Below, piece after piece: positions 1-11,488 of a DNA stretch of 64,000 bases. The DNA is from Sialis fuliginosa (taxonomy: Eukaryota; Arthropoda; Insecta; Megaloptera; Sialidae), in NCBI GenBank assembly GCA_961205875.1, contig OY540817.1, positions 16,775,001 through 16,839,000 on the forward strand. Reading direction: 5' to 3'. A program made the position numbers and the translations under genes. A model generated the notes under the pieces. The model saw only the letters and a list, made by a program, of their open reading frames with translations. It did not search any database and had not been told where the DNA came from. How positions within the stretch are numbered: the first letter of the stretch is position 1; every line of letters begins with the position of its first letter.

Positions 1-1065
1 TTGGTTTTCATAGTTCAAATGTAAACAGCTAATGAAAAAATGATTACGCCATGGTATTCTATATGTATTTAGCTTTCCAACGGTGTATATATTTTGAGGT
101 AAGCACTTTTATTTTGTACTAGTTTTGGGAATAATCGTTTTTGATATCAAATGCTTTGAAAGAGCCAGGTCATGATGTTATGAAAAAGCCGGCATTTTCA
201 TGACTCTATTTATCATATTTATTTACATATTCTTTTTTTAAGAAGTAAATATGTCTGAAACGACGCAATGACATTTTTAAAACATGCCACTCTTCCCCTA
301 TACAATGATAGAATTTATACAACTATATACAACCGAACAAATTAATTTTCATACTTTTTTTTGGAGTTTAGACAGAGCTGGACTTATGAACAATGACAGG
401 GGCCTTATGAGGGACAAACAAATTAAACAACTATCTAGGACTCCGGGGGTAAAGGAGAGAGTCTCTAAGATATGGTTACAGTAGAGGAAAAAAGTCTTTC
501 AATGTTATGGTAACCTAATTTAACACATCGTTTAATAAATTTGTTTACTAGATTTTTTTCAACGGGGCCTTATTTTTCATTTGCGCTTTGGGCCTCAAGA
601 TTTATAAGTGCGACACTGAATTTAAATATCTGTTTTTTTTAACAGTAATAACATCATAAAGTTTACTACAATCGAAAATATACATTATTTTTTTTACATT
701 ATAAATAATACATATAAAAATATTAAATAACATGTTTGTATACCATAAAACATTTTATGTTGTAAAGAAATGCATTATTGTATCTATAAACAGTTTTTAT
801 ATACCAATATCATAGTATGCTTCATACATAAAAATATTTAATTCGCAAAAAACCTGTAATAAAAAACATGTGTCTAATTTAAAATAAAAGTACACATAAA
901 TGTAACGAGAATTTTAATAGCAACAAATCAGATAAGCATTCATTAAACTTTCACTGCGTTTTAAAATATAATTTACTAGTTAATCCATGTCGAGAACACC
1001 AGTAAAAAATCAATAGTTGCCATGTGGAATTGTTTATAAACATACATAGATTATATACATATATA
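1..1065. other. AT-rich non-coding stretch
   Basis: No open frame with coding character, RNA gene or clear repeat boundary is visible. A 66-codon open frame at 284-484 has no recognisable family, no splice signals that would extend it, and ordinary AT-rich composition, so I do not call it a gene. Confidence 0.5.
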
Positions 1066-1446
1066 CAGTGTATTCCAAGTTGACATAGGAAATTTAACAT
1101 GGGGGCAATTAGAAATGTTGTAGTAGCCTTTGGTCAAATTTTACGATATGTCATTGATGCATTTTGAAATGCCGCCATAAAATTTAATAAAATAGTCATT
1201 AGTATTTTGTTTTCAAATTTATATCTGTCAAAAAATATTATTATAATTTTATCTAGGATGTTTATTTTAATTTCATTAAAATTGAAAACAAAATACTATT
1301 GATTTATTTAAAATTTATCAGTTAGTTTCGAAGTGGTATTTCAAAATGCACCAATCACAAATCGTTAAACTAAACCAAAGGTTCCTACAACACTTCTAAT
1401 TGTCCCCATGTTAAATTTTCTGTCTTAATCAACTTGGAATATACTG
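1066..1446. mobile_element. MITE with TA target duplication (Tc1/mariner type)
   Basis: The left end CAGTGTATTCCAAGTTGAC and the right end, read in reverse complement as CAGTATATTCCAAGTTGAT, form terminal inverted repeats. Similarity continues inward for about 100 bp per arm (ATTTAACATGGGG, CAATTAGAA and ACCTTTGGT recur inverted). TA lies immediately outside both ends (1064-1065 and 1447-1448), the target duplication of Tc1/mariner elements. There is no transposase frame, so this is a non-autonomous 381-bp element with moderately diverged arms. Confidence 0.8.
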
Positions 1447-1448
1447 TA

Positions 1449-3320
1449 TATGTTATCACGTGATTCGTAGGTTCTTGGCATGCTGAAAGCTAATCTGTTT
1501 CCTAAATTACTCCATCACGTGAGGTTTTCGAGATATCCTAAATCAAAGATGCCAAAAATTACGCAATTTGTTTCTGAAGTTTTCATCCCCCTTTAAAACA
1601 AGGTTGGATCCCCATTGGGTAAAATAACTTTAAACACCCAGTGGGTTTTTAATATTATTAATTAAAAATATATTTCATTTTATAAGGAAATTAAGTTAAA
1701 AAACACTTACTATTTAAGAATAAGGTTTTAAATTGTTTTTGATACTTTATACTTATATAAACTGAACAGTGAATAATTTAAAACTAATCAATACATAATA
1801 AACTTTGACATTAAAATAATTTATGTGAATACCGAAACGAAATGCTTGTATAAAAATAATGTAAATCAAATTTAACTGTTAACGTTTAACATAAAATTCA
1901 GAACAAGTGTTTTATTTAGAAAATACTATTGTATATTTATTTCTAATCAATAAAAACTAAACAATTTTTTGTTAATTCACTTTATAGTAGAATACATTTA
2001 ACATTTCTCTGTCTGTTTGCTTGTCCGTTAGTGCACTTACAAATGAATTAGCAGCGGATTTTTTTTTAAATGGAATGAAGTTTTGGAACTCACCTCCTCA
2101 AATATATTATTAACAAAGCTAGAATTTATATTTGATGTGATATTTTTATTCTGACATAAATTATTTTACTAAGAAATTATAAAAACGTTTTAATGAATGC
2201 AAAAATATTTCAAATCTTATAAAATAAAAATAAACTATTAATATTCGTGTGTGATACACATCGAATTCGATCAAATTCGAATAAATTTATTTCCAGCTAA
2301 ATATATACATAAATATTCAACTTTAAACACCTAAAAATAATTCCCTAGATTATTTCAGATAAGAAATCGTGAAACTTAATGATGGAAACTTAACCTTACC
2401 GCCGTGACGAAAACTATAGCTCAAAATATATACGAATATATCATTTCTATTTGTCTTTATCACACTGTTACAAAAATAGGTTAATATGAATATAATTACC
2501 CACGTATAATGTTTTTTTTATTTGCATGGTTTTTGGTGTTCCAGATTTGGCAACACTGCATTACTAATTATTATTGGCAGGGTCGAAAACGCGATAAAAA
2601 ATACTATATGACGTCATTGCATCGCTAGCTATAGAGCTTTGAACGTTTTTATTGAATATGGTATGACCATGTTTTTTTTTTTTAATTCACAATTATAATA
2701 TTGCCATCTTTTTGATAATATTTTTAAAGGTTTTAAATCGGTAAAGTTGAAAATTTCTTCTTCTGTTGGCGTTGTTTTTTTAGTTATACAGGCAAATAAG
2801 TATTTCATATCTTGAGCGTTAATTTATTATTGCTTTGTTTTCTAACGTTATATTTTTTGACTATCTATGTAATATTTCTTATATTTTACTATGATTTTTG
2901 TTTTGAATTCTTATATCTATATACATAATGTTGATACAGATTTAGGATTTTTTTGCTACTGTGCCTGTCAGAGCAGGAAATTGAAAATTTAAAGTTTGAT
3001 CCAAAAATCAGTTTAAATTTTTTTACTTAGAATTGACCAAAGACATTTGGATTGTAAATATAAATACATAAAACATTTGAAGACACGCTAGTTTTGCAAA
3101 TTGTTAAGACTTCATAACCAAGCACGAGGAAGAAATAAACTGACGAGTTTCAAATTCACAAGAAAAATATATTTACGAGTCTGCCGCAATATTAACATAA
3201 TATCAGAGATAACATTTGCTTATATCATGACTTTCCTATGTACCATTGTTATATTATACTTCCTGTATGTTGTTTAATTAATAGCTTAAAATAAAATATA
3301 GATCAGGAATTCGAACCGCA
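1449..3320. other. AT-rich non-coding stretch with one MITE fragment
   Basis: No gene is visible. The only structured item is the terminal MITE fragment near 2047-2100, listed separately. Confidence 0.45.
2047..2100. repeat. Solo end of a TGAGGCGGTG-family MITE
   Basis: AATGGAATGAAGTTTTGGAA followed by CTCACCTCCTCA matches the right half of the MITEs at 9481-9673 and 12921-13126. The left half is missing, so this is a truncated third copy. Confidence 0.6.
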
Positions 3321-3329
3321 ACTGTTGTT

Positions 3330-3832
3330 AGTCCTCGGTCCCGGCTTTAAATTTTGAAATAAAAAATACTACTCTGAAACTTCGTGCGTCAATTCATTTT
3401 GGCGTAACCTACAACTTTTTTATTTTCGAAAATTAAGTCAGGGCAAATGACCCTTGATTTTTGTAGGCCAGTATAACCATAATATTTTACTATGATTTAT
3501 CTAGCAATTGTGCAAAAAATCAGCCGGTTATTTATAAATTACATAACATAATAAATTTGACATGTTGAGAGTGTATGTCTCGCTAAATGCCCCAATATTT
3601 TTGTAGGTCAATATATTTCTCGATGTTTGTAATTCAAGTAAAAAAGAAAGGGTTATTCGTAAATTTCCTATAACTATCGTTAAATTGATATGTTTGACGC
3701 ATGCCACATCAAAAACGCCCCAATTCTCAGAATTTTCGAAAATAAAAAAGTTGTAGGTTACACCAAAAATCCACTCACGAAGGTTCAGAGGAGTATTTTT
3801 TATATCAAAATTTAAAGCCGGGACCGAGGACT
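3330..3832. mobile_element. MITE with 9-bp target duplication
   Basis: The ends are AGTCCTCGGTCCCGGC and its inverted partner GCCGGGACCGAGGACT. The inverted similarity runs about 100 bp inward on each side, through AAAAAATACT, CTTCGTG and GTAACCTACAACTTTTTTAT. The flanks are ACTGTTGTT (3321-3329) and ACTTTTGTT (3833-3841), a 9-bp direct repeat with one mismatch. A 9-bp duplication is typical of Mutator-like elements; superfamily assignment from that alone is tentative. No transposase is visible. It is inserted in a locally unusual sequence next to the CpG-rich patch at 3.95-4.29 kb. Confidence 0.75.
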
Positions 3833-3949
3833 ACTTTTGTTCAAGTCTTTGTTTCGCTGATTTAAAAAGCGAGTATAGAATTAAGACCACGTCTACCCTA
3901 ATTAGCCAAACAAACAATATTGACGAGTTACATGGCGATGACAACAATG

Positions 3950-4290
3950 ATAACAACAACACGGAAACGAGTGACTGTGCGCGCTGTGCGGCGACACAGC
4001 GGGGGCGACGGTGAACGAATGCTAATTTTACTGTCTGTATGCGATGTATAAATAGATACCGTATAGAAGATAATTTATAACTGCGTGTACAGCAATGCCT
4101 AATTCGGGCACTTTTTGTCTTGGCGAAAGCACGCGGCGCGGCGAGGATCAATACGGTCGGAGTGTCGTCACACGGGAGGTGGGGGGACGCGAAGGGAACG
4201 TATCGGGATTCGGGAGACTCCGCTCGTGTATGATCTCAGAGAAGGAATACGGGGAAAGGCAGAACCGTGTTAGCATTCTTGCTTCAGAAA
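3950..4290. other. CpG-rich patch with TATA box, possible promoter or lost gene end
   Basis: This is a GC- and CpG-rich island in an AT-rich region, with GCGCGCTGTGCGGCGACAC on the left and GCACGCGGCGCGGCGAGG on the right. A TATAAATAG-like box lies near 4047. About 50 bp downstream an ATG opens a 67-codon frame on + (4095-4298), and a 106-codon frame overlaps it on -. Neither protein is recognisable, so I do not call a gene. It may be a promoter or 5' exon of an unseen transcript, or a transposon leader. Confidence 0.3.
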
Positions 4291-4299
4291 TGAGTTAGA

Positions 4300-6109
4300 T
4301 TTTATTATTAATCATTAAAGAGCGAGATTATTCGACATAAATAACGCCAAAGGTCAAAATAGGGATATTTTTGTGTTCTTGGCAGGGACATAAACTGAAA
4401 TTTATCTATGGTGCGTGTTCGGTTTAGGATTTGAGTTGAACATAGTACAAACTATGTATTTGGGTTCAAAAATCGTATTATTTTGTTGGAAAATATTATA
4501 ATTAACAAAGAAAACATTTTCTGAAGAAAAAACATTAATAGCCATTAAAATATGACTAGAAAAAGGACAAAAAATAAAATTACATTTTAAAGATAGAAAT
4601 CTCTACTTCAAATTGAAATGAATTCAATTATAGAATTAAAAAAGAAAGTAAAAAATACGTAAATTTTAGTAGTGGACTTGATAACTCACATCATACCATA
4701 AAATTCAAGAGATTTTCAGTTAGTTCATTTTATAATCTCTTTAAAAAATCATCGGAAAATATATTAAAAATAATTTATTGAACATTTTACCGGTTATCAA
4801 TGAAAAGGTTCGAATTCAGGTTAATGAAAAATACGTTTTTTTCGGATTTAGGATTTGGGTTTGGGTTCAGGTTCAAGTCCCTGGTTTTTAGTTTTAAAAT
4901 ACGGCAAAACCTCGATATATCGGATAATACAATCCGAAAGACCGTTATATAATAATTTATGATAAGTTTTCTGAATGCTTATGCTGCAGTGGTTATCTTC
5001 AAGACTATCGTAGAACGAAACGTTGGTCGATTCATATTAAGATCACTGCGGAAGTCTTAAATCTTATTTTTTTTACACACGTTTTCATTTCTTGTTGCAA
5101 GTTGTGTCAATCTTTGTATATCCTGTAATTTTAGAATAATTTTTAATTTTAAATCAATTTAACTATGTATTATTATATATTGACTACATGTAATTTATTT
5201 GTATAAAGTACAATAAAAATTAAATTATTTTAAGATGACAGAAAATAAGAAATAAGCTAATTAAATAAAATAAAAGTCCAAAGTCTAACAGGCCCACTGA
5301 TCCTTTCAGTCCATCACTGAACAATAGATCCAGTTGTAGAATACTCGGGTCGGTGCGGGGTATGGTAAGGTACACTCCGGAGGGGAAGTTAACTTGAGAT
5401 GTAGACAAATCCGGTGAACAAGGGGACGGAGGTATACGCCGGTTGTGGTGGAATACTCCGGGTAGGTCCGGGGAAAGCGATGTTAGGAGGTTAGTGGTGG
5501 GGATGGAACAGATGGTTCAAGAATTGGGGAAAGGGGGGAGATTGATACACCAGTGATTCAGCAATATATTTTTATCTGGTTGTACAATTATTCAGGGAGA
5601 ATAATCATGTTTTTCTTTTGTAAATAACGTTGTGTCTTTAAGACTGATGATGATAGCATTGAAATTGAAAGACATGTAAGTCTAAACTCTTACAAATTTT
5701 TATGGTTAGGTGGCGAAGCGTCCATGGAAGTAGTGGAAGCAGTGTTTCCCTTACTTTATGGGTAAATTAATACAAATCTGTGTTTTCAGTTAATAAATAA
5801 TTTAAATATATTATTAGAATATTCATCAAAAATATCAAAAATAGCATTTAATATTAGTTTACACGCTCAATTATAAAACTATAATACCTCTACGTCTTAT
5901 TTTCTTGTATTTTAGTCGATATTTGTATGATGAGTTGAAGTTCACTGCAGGAAATTTCACTAAAATTTTTTGAATTTTTTATTTCGTTAAAAGTATGTTT
6001 ATTGTATAGAAAATGACGTGAAAAGTTGTTTGTTTCAAACCGCAGGTCTGTATCTCAAACCGTTCTCGAGATATAGCCTCTCAAAGTTTCAGTTTTTTCG
6101 AAATTTTGA
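4300..6109. other. Non-coding stretch, no recognised feature
   Basis: A slightly G-rich segment at 5390-5550 carries a short minus-strand frame (62 codons, 5408-5220) followed by an AATAAA on that strand. It could be a transposon or transcript 3' end, but nothing in it is recognisable. The rest is AT-rich without structure. Confidence 0.35.
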
Positions 6110-6416
6110 AGAAAAATGGCCCTAACTTTTGAACGCGTGGTCAGAATTGATTTTAGTTGACGGATTTAGAATCAGCGTGTCAAAATCTATATAATGACAT
6201 GTATAATACCTTAAAACTCGAAAAAAAAAATTTCGCGAAAAATCGAAAAAATTCAAAGGGGTATACCTTAAAAAAATGTCGATTTTTGACGAAATTTTTT
6301 TGTCGGATTTTAAAGTATTATACATGTCATTATATAGATTTTGACACGCTGATTCCAAATCCGTCAACTAAAATCAATTCTGACCACCCGTTCAAAAGTT
6401 ATGGCCTTTTTTCTCC
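6110..6416. mobile_element. Foldback MITE, ~138-bp arms
   Basis: The arms at about 6110-6247 and 6279-6416 are inverted copies separated by roughly 30 bp. TTTTGAACG, GGTCAGAATTGATTTTAGTT, ATCAGCGTGTCAAAATCTAT and AATGACATGTATAATAC all recur in reverse complement, with a few substitutions (for example GGATTTAGAATC against GGATTTGGAATC). Because of this symmetry both strands show an open frame with the same first ~20 residues; these are not genes. Target duplications could not be set with confidence. Confidence 0.8.
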
Positions 6417-6547
6417 AAAAAAAAAACAACTATATACATAAAAAAACAACTAACTGGTACTTGTTTACTCGTACAAGTAACATATGCATTATCAACATAA
6501 TTATGCTATTTAATAAAAATAAACAGGTAGATAGTTGGAACTATTAT

Positions 6548-6591
6548 GCTTCTGATGAGGACTTCTTGTGAAGTCGAAACACGTGTCAAGT
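6548..6591 (+). ncRNA. Hammerhead ribozyme-like motif, copy 1
   Basis: The core box CTGATGA (6552-6558) is followed by a 6-bp helix GACTTC/GAAGTC closed by TTGT, then GAAAC (6576-6580). ACACGTGTC follows: helix III is ACA/UGU with a 2-nt loop, and the cleavage triplet GUC ends at 6587. A short helix I can form between GCTT (6548-6551) and AAGT (6588-6591). This is the type I arrangement with a tiny helix III described for hammerheads in Penelope-like retroelements. One oddity is an extra unpaired G between the CTGATGA box and helix II. All core residues I can check are present; activity is inferred, not shown. Confidence 0.55.
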
Positions 6592-7548
6592 GACATTGTT
6601 TTCTTGTGGTATGGTGTATATACAAATTATTTTAAGTGACTAAGAAACCACAGTTTTTCTGTTTTTCAGTAGGTATAGATGCTGTACAATAAAAATATTT
6701 AGGATATTTTAAGTCGTTTTGAAGACAAAATAATAAATAATTCCTTTAGATAGTTTAGGGACTTTGATTGTTAGAAAGACTAAGACCCTAGAAATAGTTT
6801 AGCAATATGATGATTGATTTAAGGTAATACTATTTGTTATTTATATTTTCTAACAAAATTATACAAAAATGAAGTTAAAATGCCATGATGTTGATAAGAT
6901 TAACAATAAGTCAACAATTATACTGAATTTATACTGAAGGTTATGCACGATTTATGATGAATTTACAAATGATATTTCTATGCCAGTTACAATGTACTTT
7001 TATTTTAACCGTAGTAGAAATGTGGCATCTAGTTTTTTTAGAGTAGCTAGTCGTGCGGAGGGGAAATTCTAGTTTCATGTAAAGTACTTTTATGAAATAC
7101 TTCTTTTTCGACAGGTTGATATGTCATTTTATCTTCTGAACGATCAAAATGTCAATCTATATTTATTAAATTATTTTGGGCCGGCCCTGACTCTAACACA
7201 CAGAATAAAATTAGTTGCACGTATAAATAAGAACCGTATCAACTAAATTTAATTAAAATCGATTGGTACCAACGAAGAAAAGGGACAAAAGAAAGGGGTT
7301 TGATGTAACAAATATAGATAACGTGGCTCACAAATGCAGTTTTTGTGGTTGTTTACTGTCTGTATTTGTATGTGTGTAGTGTGTATGTGTGAACGTTTAG
7401 GGGTTCCCAGGTGTGTGAATAGAAGCGATTTACTTTTACTGATTCACAAAAACTGAATTGAAATATTTGTTTTGATCGAGTTTAAGATTGTTTTCTAGAA
7501 TTGTTTGTGTTTATTAAAAAAAAATGTTGTTTCATTTATAATAGTCCA

Positions 7549-7760
7549 GGCTGTCTAGGCTAAAAAGTACCTAAAATAGGAATTTTTAGGTACAGTTTTG
7601 CTACTCACAGGATTTGTTACAAATGTGGTTTAGAATAATAACTTAGGTTTGCTCCGGTTTTGGTTGTCATTGGTTCAATTACAAAATTCTTCAGATTTTT
7701 GCTAAACAGCGGTCTAAATAAGTACTATACAAAAAAAAGTTTCAAATAATAATTGTTCGC
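7549..7760. repeat. Dispersed repeat, partner at 40491-40690
   Basis: AGGCTGTCTAGGCTAAAA, CCTAAAATAGGAATTTTTAG, TTTTTGCTAAA and AGCGGTCTAAATAAGTA occur in the same order and strand here and at 40491-40690, with internal indels. It contains no coding frame. The ends are not defined, so the element class is unknown. Confidence 0.65.
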
Positions 7761-8483
7761 TATAATATTTTCTACAACTTCAAATTTGAAATAATTGAAA
7801 AAATCATTTATTTATTCTCTAAGCTTATTATTATATACCAACTAGTTGTGAAAATTCCACATTTTTGTATCTTTTGTGTTTATTATTTTTTAATCAAAAA
7901 CAATTCGCTTATTGTTAAGAGCAACTTTTTGAAAGTTTCATAGTCAAAAGATTATTTTTAAACTATATTTTGTAATTTTATACATACACCTAAATATCCA
8001 GAATACAGAATTTCGTATACATATACATTATACACATAATACAATGTATCTCATAAAGAAAAATCATAATAAAAATTTCAGTAATAACTCCCATTTATTG
8101 CTATACATAAAAGATATAACATAGCATCGACCTTTTTATTGCTAAACTTTTAAATATATATTTGGAAATCATTCTTTTAGTGTCGTTTTTGTTACATAAT
8201 ATCATACCTTCATATATATTACTTATTATTTCACGGTCCAGTTTTTCGATTATCGAAAGTTTAGCAGACAAACTATTTCAAAGTTATAAGTATAATATTT
8301 TTCTGATAAATTTAAACTTAACACATGTTGTGAAAACTTTCGTACGACATTTGTAAATGAACACTGTTTTGCAGTAATATATCAAGCTCATTTCGAGATA
8401 TCAACGTTTTTGATGCAAGCAAAGAAATATGCATTTGTGATTTTGTTACATTTCTAATTATTGGAAAAAAGTAATTTAGTGCT

Positions 8484-8648
8484 ACTGGAAAAACGGAGAA
8501 ACTGTGATTTTTTAGTCACTTAAACTAAAAATCATCAGAAGCCTAACAGTTCCACACTGTTAAGCTTCTAATGAGGACTTCTAGTGAAGTCGAAACACGT
8601 GTCGAGTGACATTGTTTTTATTGTGGTTAAGGTGTATATTTTTAGTTT
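8484..8648. mobile_element. 165-bp hammerhead-bearing insertion with 15-bp target duplication
   Basis: The insertion is flanked by AAGTAATTTAGTGCT (8469-8483) and AAGTAATTTGGTGCT (8649-8663), a 15-bp direct repeat with one mismatch. The surrounding sequence has a paralogue without the insertion at about 43350-43460 (GGAAAAAAGTAATTTGGCG running on without interruption). Inside, the left ~50 bp are an inverted copy of the tail that follows ribozyme copy 1 (TTTAAGTGACTAA, CACAGTTT, CTGTTTTTC). Next come an imperfect 18-bp hairpin around TCCAC and then a hammerhead-like unit. Inverted tail pieces, a hammerhead and a variable-length target duplication together suggest a decayed Penelope-like element; no reverse transcriptase is left. 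Confidence 0.6.
8564..8607 (+). ncRNA. Hammerhead ribozyme-like motif, copy 2 (core mutated)
   Basis: This has the same layout as copy 1: CTAATGA (8568-8574), helix II GACTTC/GAAGTC with loop TAGT, GAAAC (8592-8596), then ACACGTGTC ending in the GUC triplet. The invariant G of the CTGATGA box is A here, which would be expected to abolish cleavage. It lies inside the 8484-8648 insertion. Confidence 0.45.
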
Positions 8649-9480
8649 AAGTAATTTGGTGCTTGATTGGTTCATGAGATACATCTTCTGTTAAAATTAG
8701 AAATAAATTGTTTTTTTTCCACCCCACTGCAAGTATCAGTATTTTGCAGAAGGTGTTTCTGTAAAATTATAATATAAATGTGAGCTTTTTTTATAACGTT
8801 GTAAAATTTATTTTGTGTTGGTTGATACATTAATGCATAACATAGTTCACATTATAGCTAGAAGTCTAACAAATAAGAATATACATAAGTTAATTACAAC
8901 CGTATTATATTTTTTTACTATCAATTTTTAAGAAATTACTGTAGTTTTTAAATGAAATGAATATTCTGTCAAAATCCTAACTACATCACGTTTCAATATT
9001 ATAAAACTACAAACATATATGTGAGAGAAAAAATATAATGATTTCCATAAACGTTATAAAAGAGGTCAGTATTCCAGCGTCCCCGGTTCGAATCCAAACA
9101 GTGCATGTGCAATCCGGTGTTAACGACCTGGAGTTCGATACCCGGACATTTATATAGGTCTCTGGAGCACTGGTGCGTGGCAGGGGGTGAAGAGGCAGCC
9201 ACCGTTGCTAGGAGGTAACCATAGGAAAGCAAAGTACTGTCTCTCAATATCGGTGATGAGAATTTAGAATGTGTGTTGCTGATATCAGGGCTGATCTAAG
9301 GGAAAATGAAAGTACAAAAATAATACATATTTTTTATGGAATAAACTTATATGGTTATCACATATCATTAGGCAGAAGCCATTATAATAGAAAAATGGGC
9401 CGACGATAAATTTTAGATTATGGTATCTTCTACAACTTATTTAAAACTGTTTTCTCGGTTACCGATTAAAAATATTTATA

Positions 9481-9673
9481 AGGAGGTGAGTTGCATCACT
9501 CGTTCGTTCCATTTTAAAATATAAATGAGAATCAGTGAATTTTGAAAGAATTTTTGGCATTCATATTGTAATGTCAGTTTTGAACGAGAGAATGCCAAAA
9601 ATTCTTTCAAAATCCACTGCCTCTTGATTATTTTTTAAAATGGAACAAACGAGTGTTGGAACTCACCTCCTCA
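9481..9673. mobile_element. TGAGGCGGTG-family MITE, TA target duplication
   Basis: The ends AGGAGGTGAG and CTCACCTCCTCA are inverted. The arms share CGTTCGTTCCATTTTAAAA and TTTTGAAAGAATTTTTGGCA, in inverted orientation around a short centre. TA flanks both sides (9479-9480, 9674-9675). It is the sibling of the element at 12921-13126 inside the TRMT9B gene and has no coding capacity. Confidence 0.8.
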
Positions 9674-10130
9674 TATGTAAAATTGATTATAACTTTCTTC
9701 AAAGATGTTTTTCTAGAAATATTAATGTAGATAATAAAAAAGTTTACACGAAGAAAATTGTATAAATTGAAATGAAATATTCTGAAAATATTTTCTCTAG
9801 TCATGTTTCAAAATGAGAAATGGTTGAATTTATAAACAGCTCATAATTTCAATTTTTATGAGATTAAAATATAAATCTACAAAACCGTATTATCACGTTC
9901 ATACAGATGCAAGCGAAGGATGTGTATTGTTGCATAGAAACTCATAAAGATAAAAAATCTATTCATTCGAATAAAAATATGAGTTTTTGATGACGTTAGA
10001 TATCTTAACTTACATCTGATAATGCAACAACATTTGCTATCGAGGTGTATACAAAACATTATCTGATTCTTCAAGATTTTAATGAAAATTTTTATAAAGA
10101 CTAACGACGAGCCCATGGTTTCACCAGCAT

Positions 10131-10160
10131 CAGGGCCGTCCTAAGATATTAGGCGCTCGT
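10131..10160. repeat. hAT-like terminus remnant
   Basis: CAGGGCCGTCCTAAGATATT followed by AGGCGCTCGTGGGC resembles the CAGGGCCGGCC...GGGGCGC terminus of the composite hAT element at 46 kb. No partner end or target duplication was found, so this is only a possible fragment. Confidence 0.35.
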
Positions 10161-10681
10161 GGGCAACTAACAATAATGCGTCCCTCTTCATGAAAAAATA
10201 CACGGGTGGAAGGGTACGGGGTGATCGGTAAAATTTTACAAAAGTTTCAGAACTAGATAAAATTAATAATAAACAAATAAAAATACAAAATTCATTCGGT
10301 AATACTTTAATATGTCCTTAAAGTTATTACACGCAGTGTATAACTGTTTGGTATAACTTAAATATGTATTTTCCTAGCTTTTTCTTTGCTAAATTGGTTA
10401 ATAATAGCATTTGTATTTAAATTATTAAACAAATCACCCTCTATGGATAAAATAAAGTAATTTTTTTAATTTTCTCTGTAACATAAAAGCAGTCATTGTG
10501 GCTTAAATATAAAAGTTAGATATATAGTGTCGCGGAGTTAATTTTATTTTTTTAATTGACAATGCGGCAATGTTATGGCTTATGCCCAATTGGTTTGCAT
10601 CAATTTTTTACCCCTATTAGGGTGAAACTTGAAAAATCGCGATACACGTGTATTTTGCTTGAAATTCACCATTACAATATA

Positions 10682-11233
10682 AGGTACTGGCACCAGTTAT
10701 GGCTGCTACAAGAACAAGGTTTACTGTTTTTGTGATTGACGGGCTTCTTTTTTGTAATTCTCATGAACTCATGTAACTAATAAAACAATTAACTCTTTAT
10801 TAAATCAATTTAATTACCAAAATCTGCAAATATAGTTTGTTTTTTAAATTATAGCGTTTTATTTTGTTTATGTTTTTTCTCCAGTAATGGATAAAGTAAT
10901 ATCAGTAATGAGCACGCAGTGATGGACACTTGCGAATGATTACAAAATGATAAATACTATGACACAAAAGATATAAAAGAAAGATCGTCAAATTTGAAAC
11001 AATGTAAAGCAGTTTCTATGATAATAATAAGTAAATAAATTTTTAACTATTTTTAACCATTTTGACATCTATTGGCCGATTGTCATCAAATCACGCTAGA
11101 AGACAATTAAATGTATATAAATTAATATTCAGAAATGGTAGTAATCAAATATCAACAAATATTTTTCTAATTCAGTACATTTAATTTAAAAATGACCATT
11201 ACTGGGTCATTTCTAAGACTGGTGCTAGTACCT
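10682..11233. mobile_element. 552-bp MITE, AGGTACTGGCACCAGT ends, TA target duplication
   Basis: The left end AGGTACTGGCACCAGT pairs with the right end ACTGGTGCTAGTACCT. TA flanks both sides (10680-10681, 11234-11235), a Tc1/mariner-type duplication. A second full copy in opposite orientation lies at 33812-34341, and a solo left end at 22371. Its right end is about 190 bp upstream of the TRMT9B exon that begins at 11427. The interior has no transposase. Confidence 0.85.
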
Positions 11234-11437
11234 TATAAAGGTTACTTATGCAATGATCTGACAAACAATAACTTCAGATTAAAAGGTTAGATTTAGAAAA
11301 GTTGCATGCATAAGTAACTAAATGTTACAATCTCTACAAAAAATTGTGTGATAATGAAAATATGCTAACATTTAAATTTTTTTCAATTCAGAAGGGTTAC
11401 TAATAATAGAATGGCAATTGTTTCAGGCTGACCGGAC

Positions 11438-11488
11438 ATGGCGAGTAACGGGAAGGCGGTTTGTGGCGCACAGTTAGTGGCGCGATGA
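11438..11488 (+). CDS. Upstream ORF overlapping the TRMT9B start
   Basis: An ATG in good context (GACATGG) opens 16 codons. Its TGA stop (11486-11488) overlaps the ATG of the main TRMT9B frame (11485-11487) in an ATGA arrangement. It lies in the same exon, downstream of an acceptor (TTGTTTCAG ending at 11426). The main ATG has a weaker context (GCGATGA), and an in-frame TAA at 11446-11448 rules out an earlier main start. Such overlaps can make translation of the main frame depend on leaky scanning or reinitiation; that role is inferred. Confidence 0.5.
   Translation: MASNGKAVCGAQLVAR

Noticed and set aside
6122..6441. Overlapping + and - open frames that begin with the same ~20 residues
   Set aside because: They are mirror images produced by the palindromic MITE at 6110-6416, not genes.
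7178..7189. GGGCCGGCCCTG, resembling a hAT right terminus
   Set aside because: No left end or 8-bp duplication could be paired with it, so it is not called as an element.
9085..9095. tRNA-like B box GGTTCGAATCC
   Set aside because: There is no matching A box, acceptor stem or anticodon arm. At best it is a SINE remnant.
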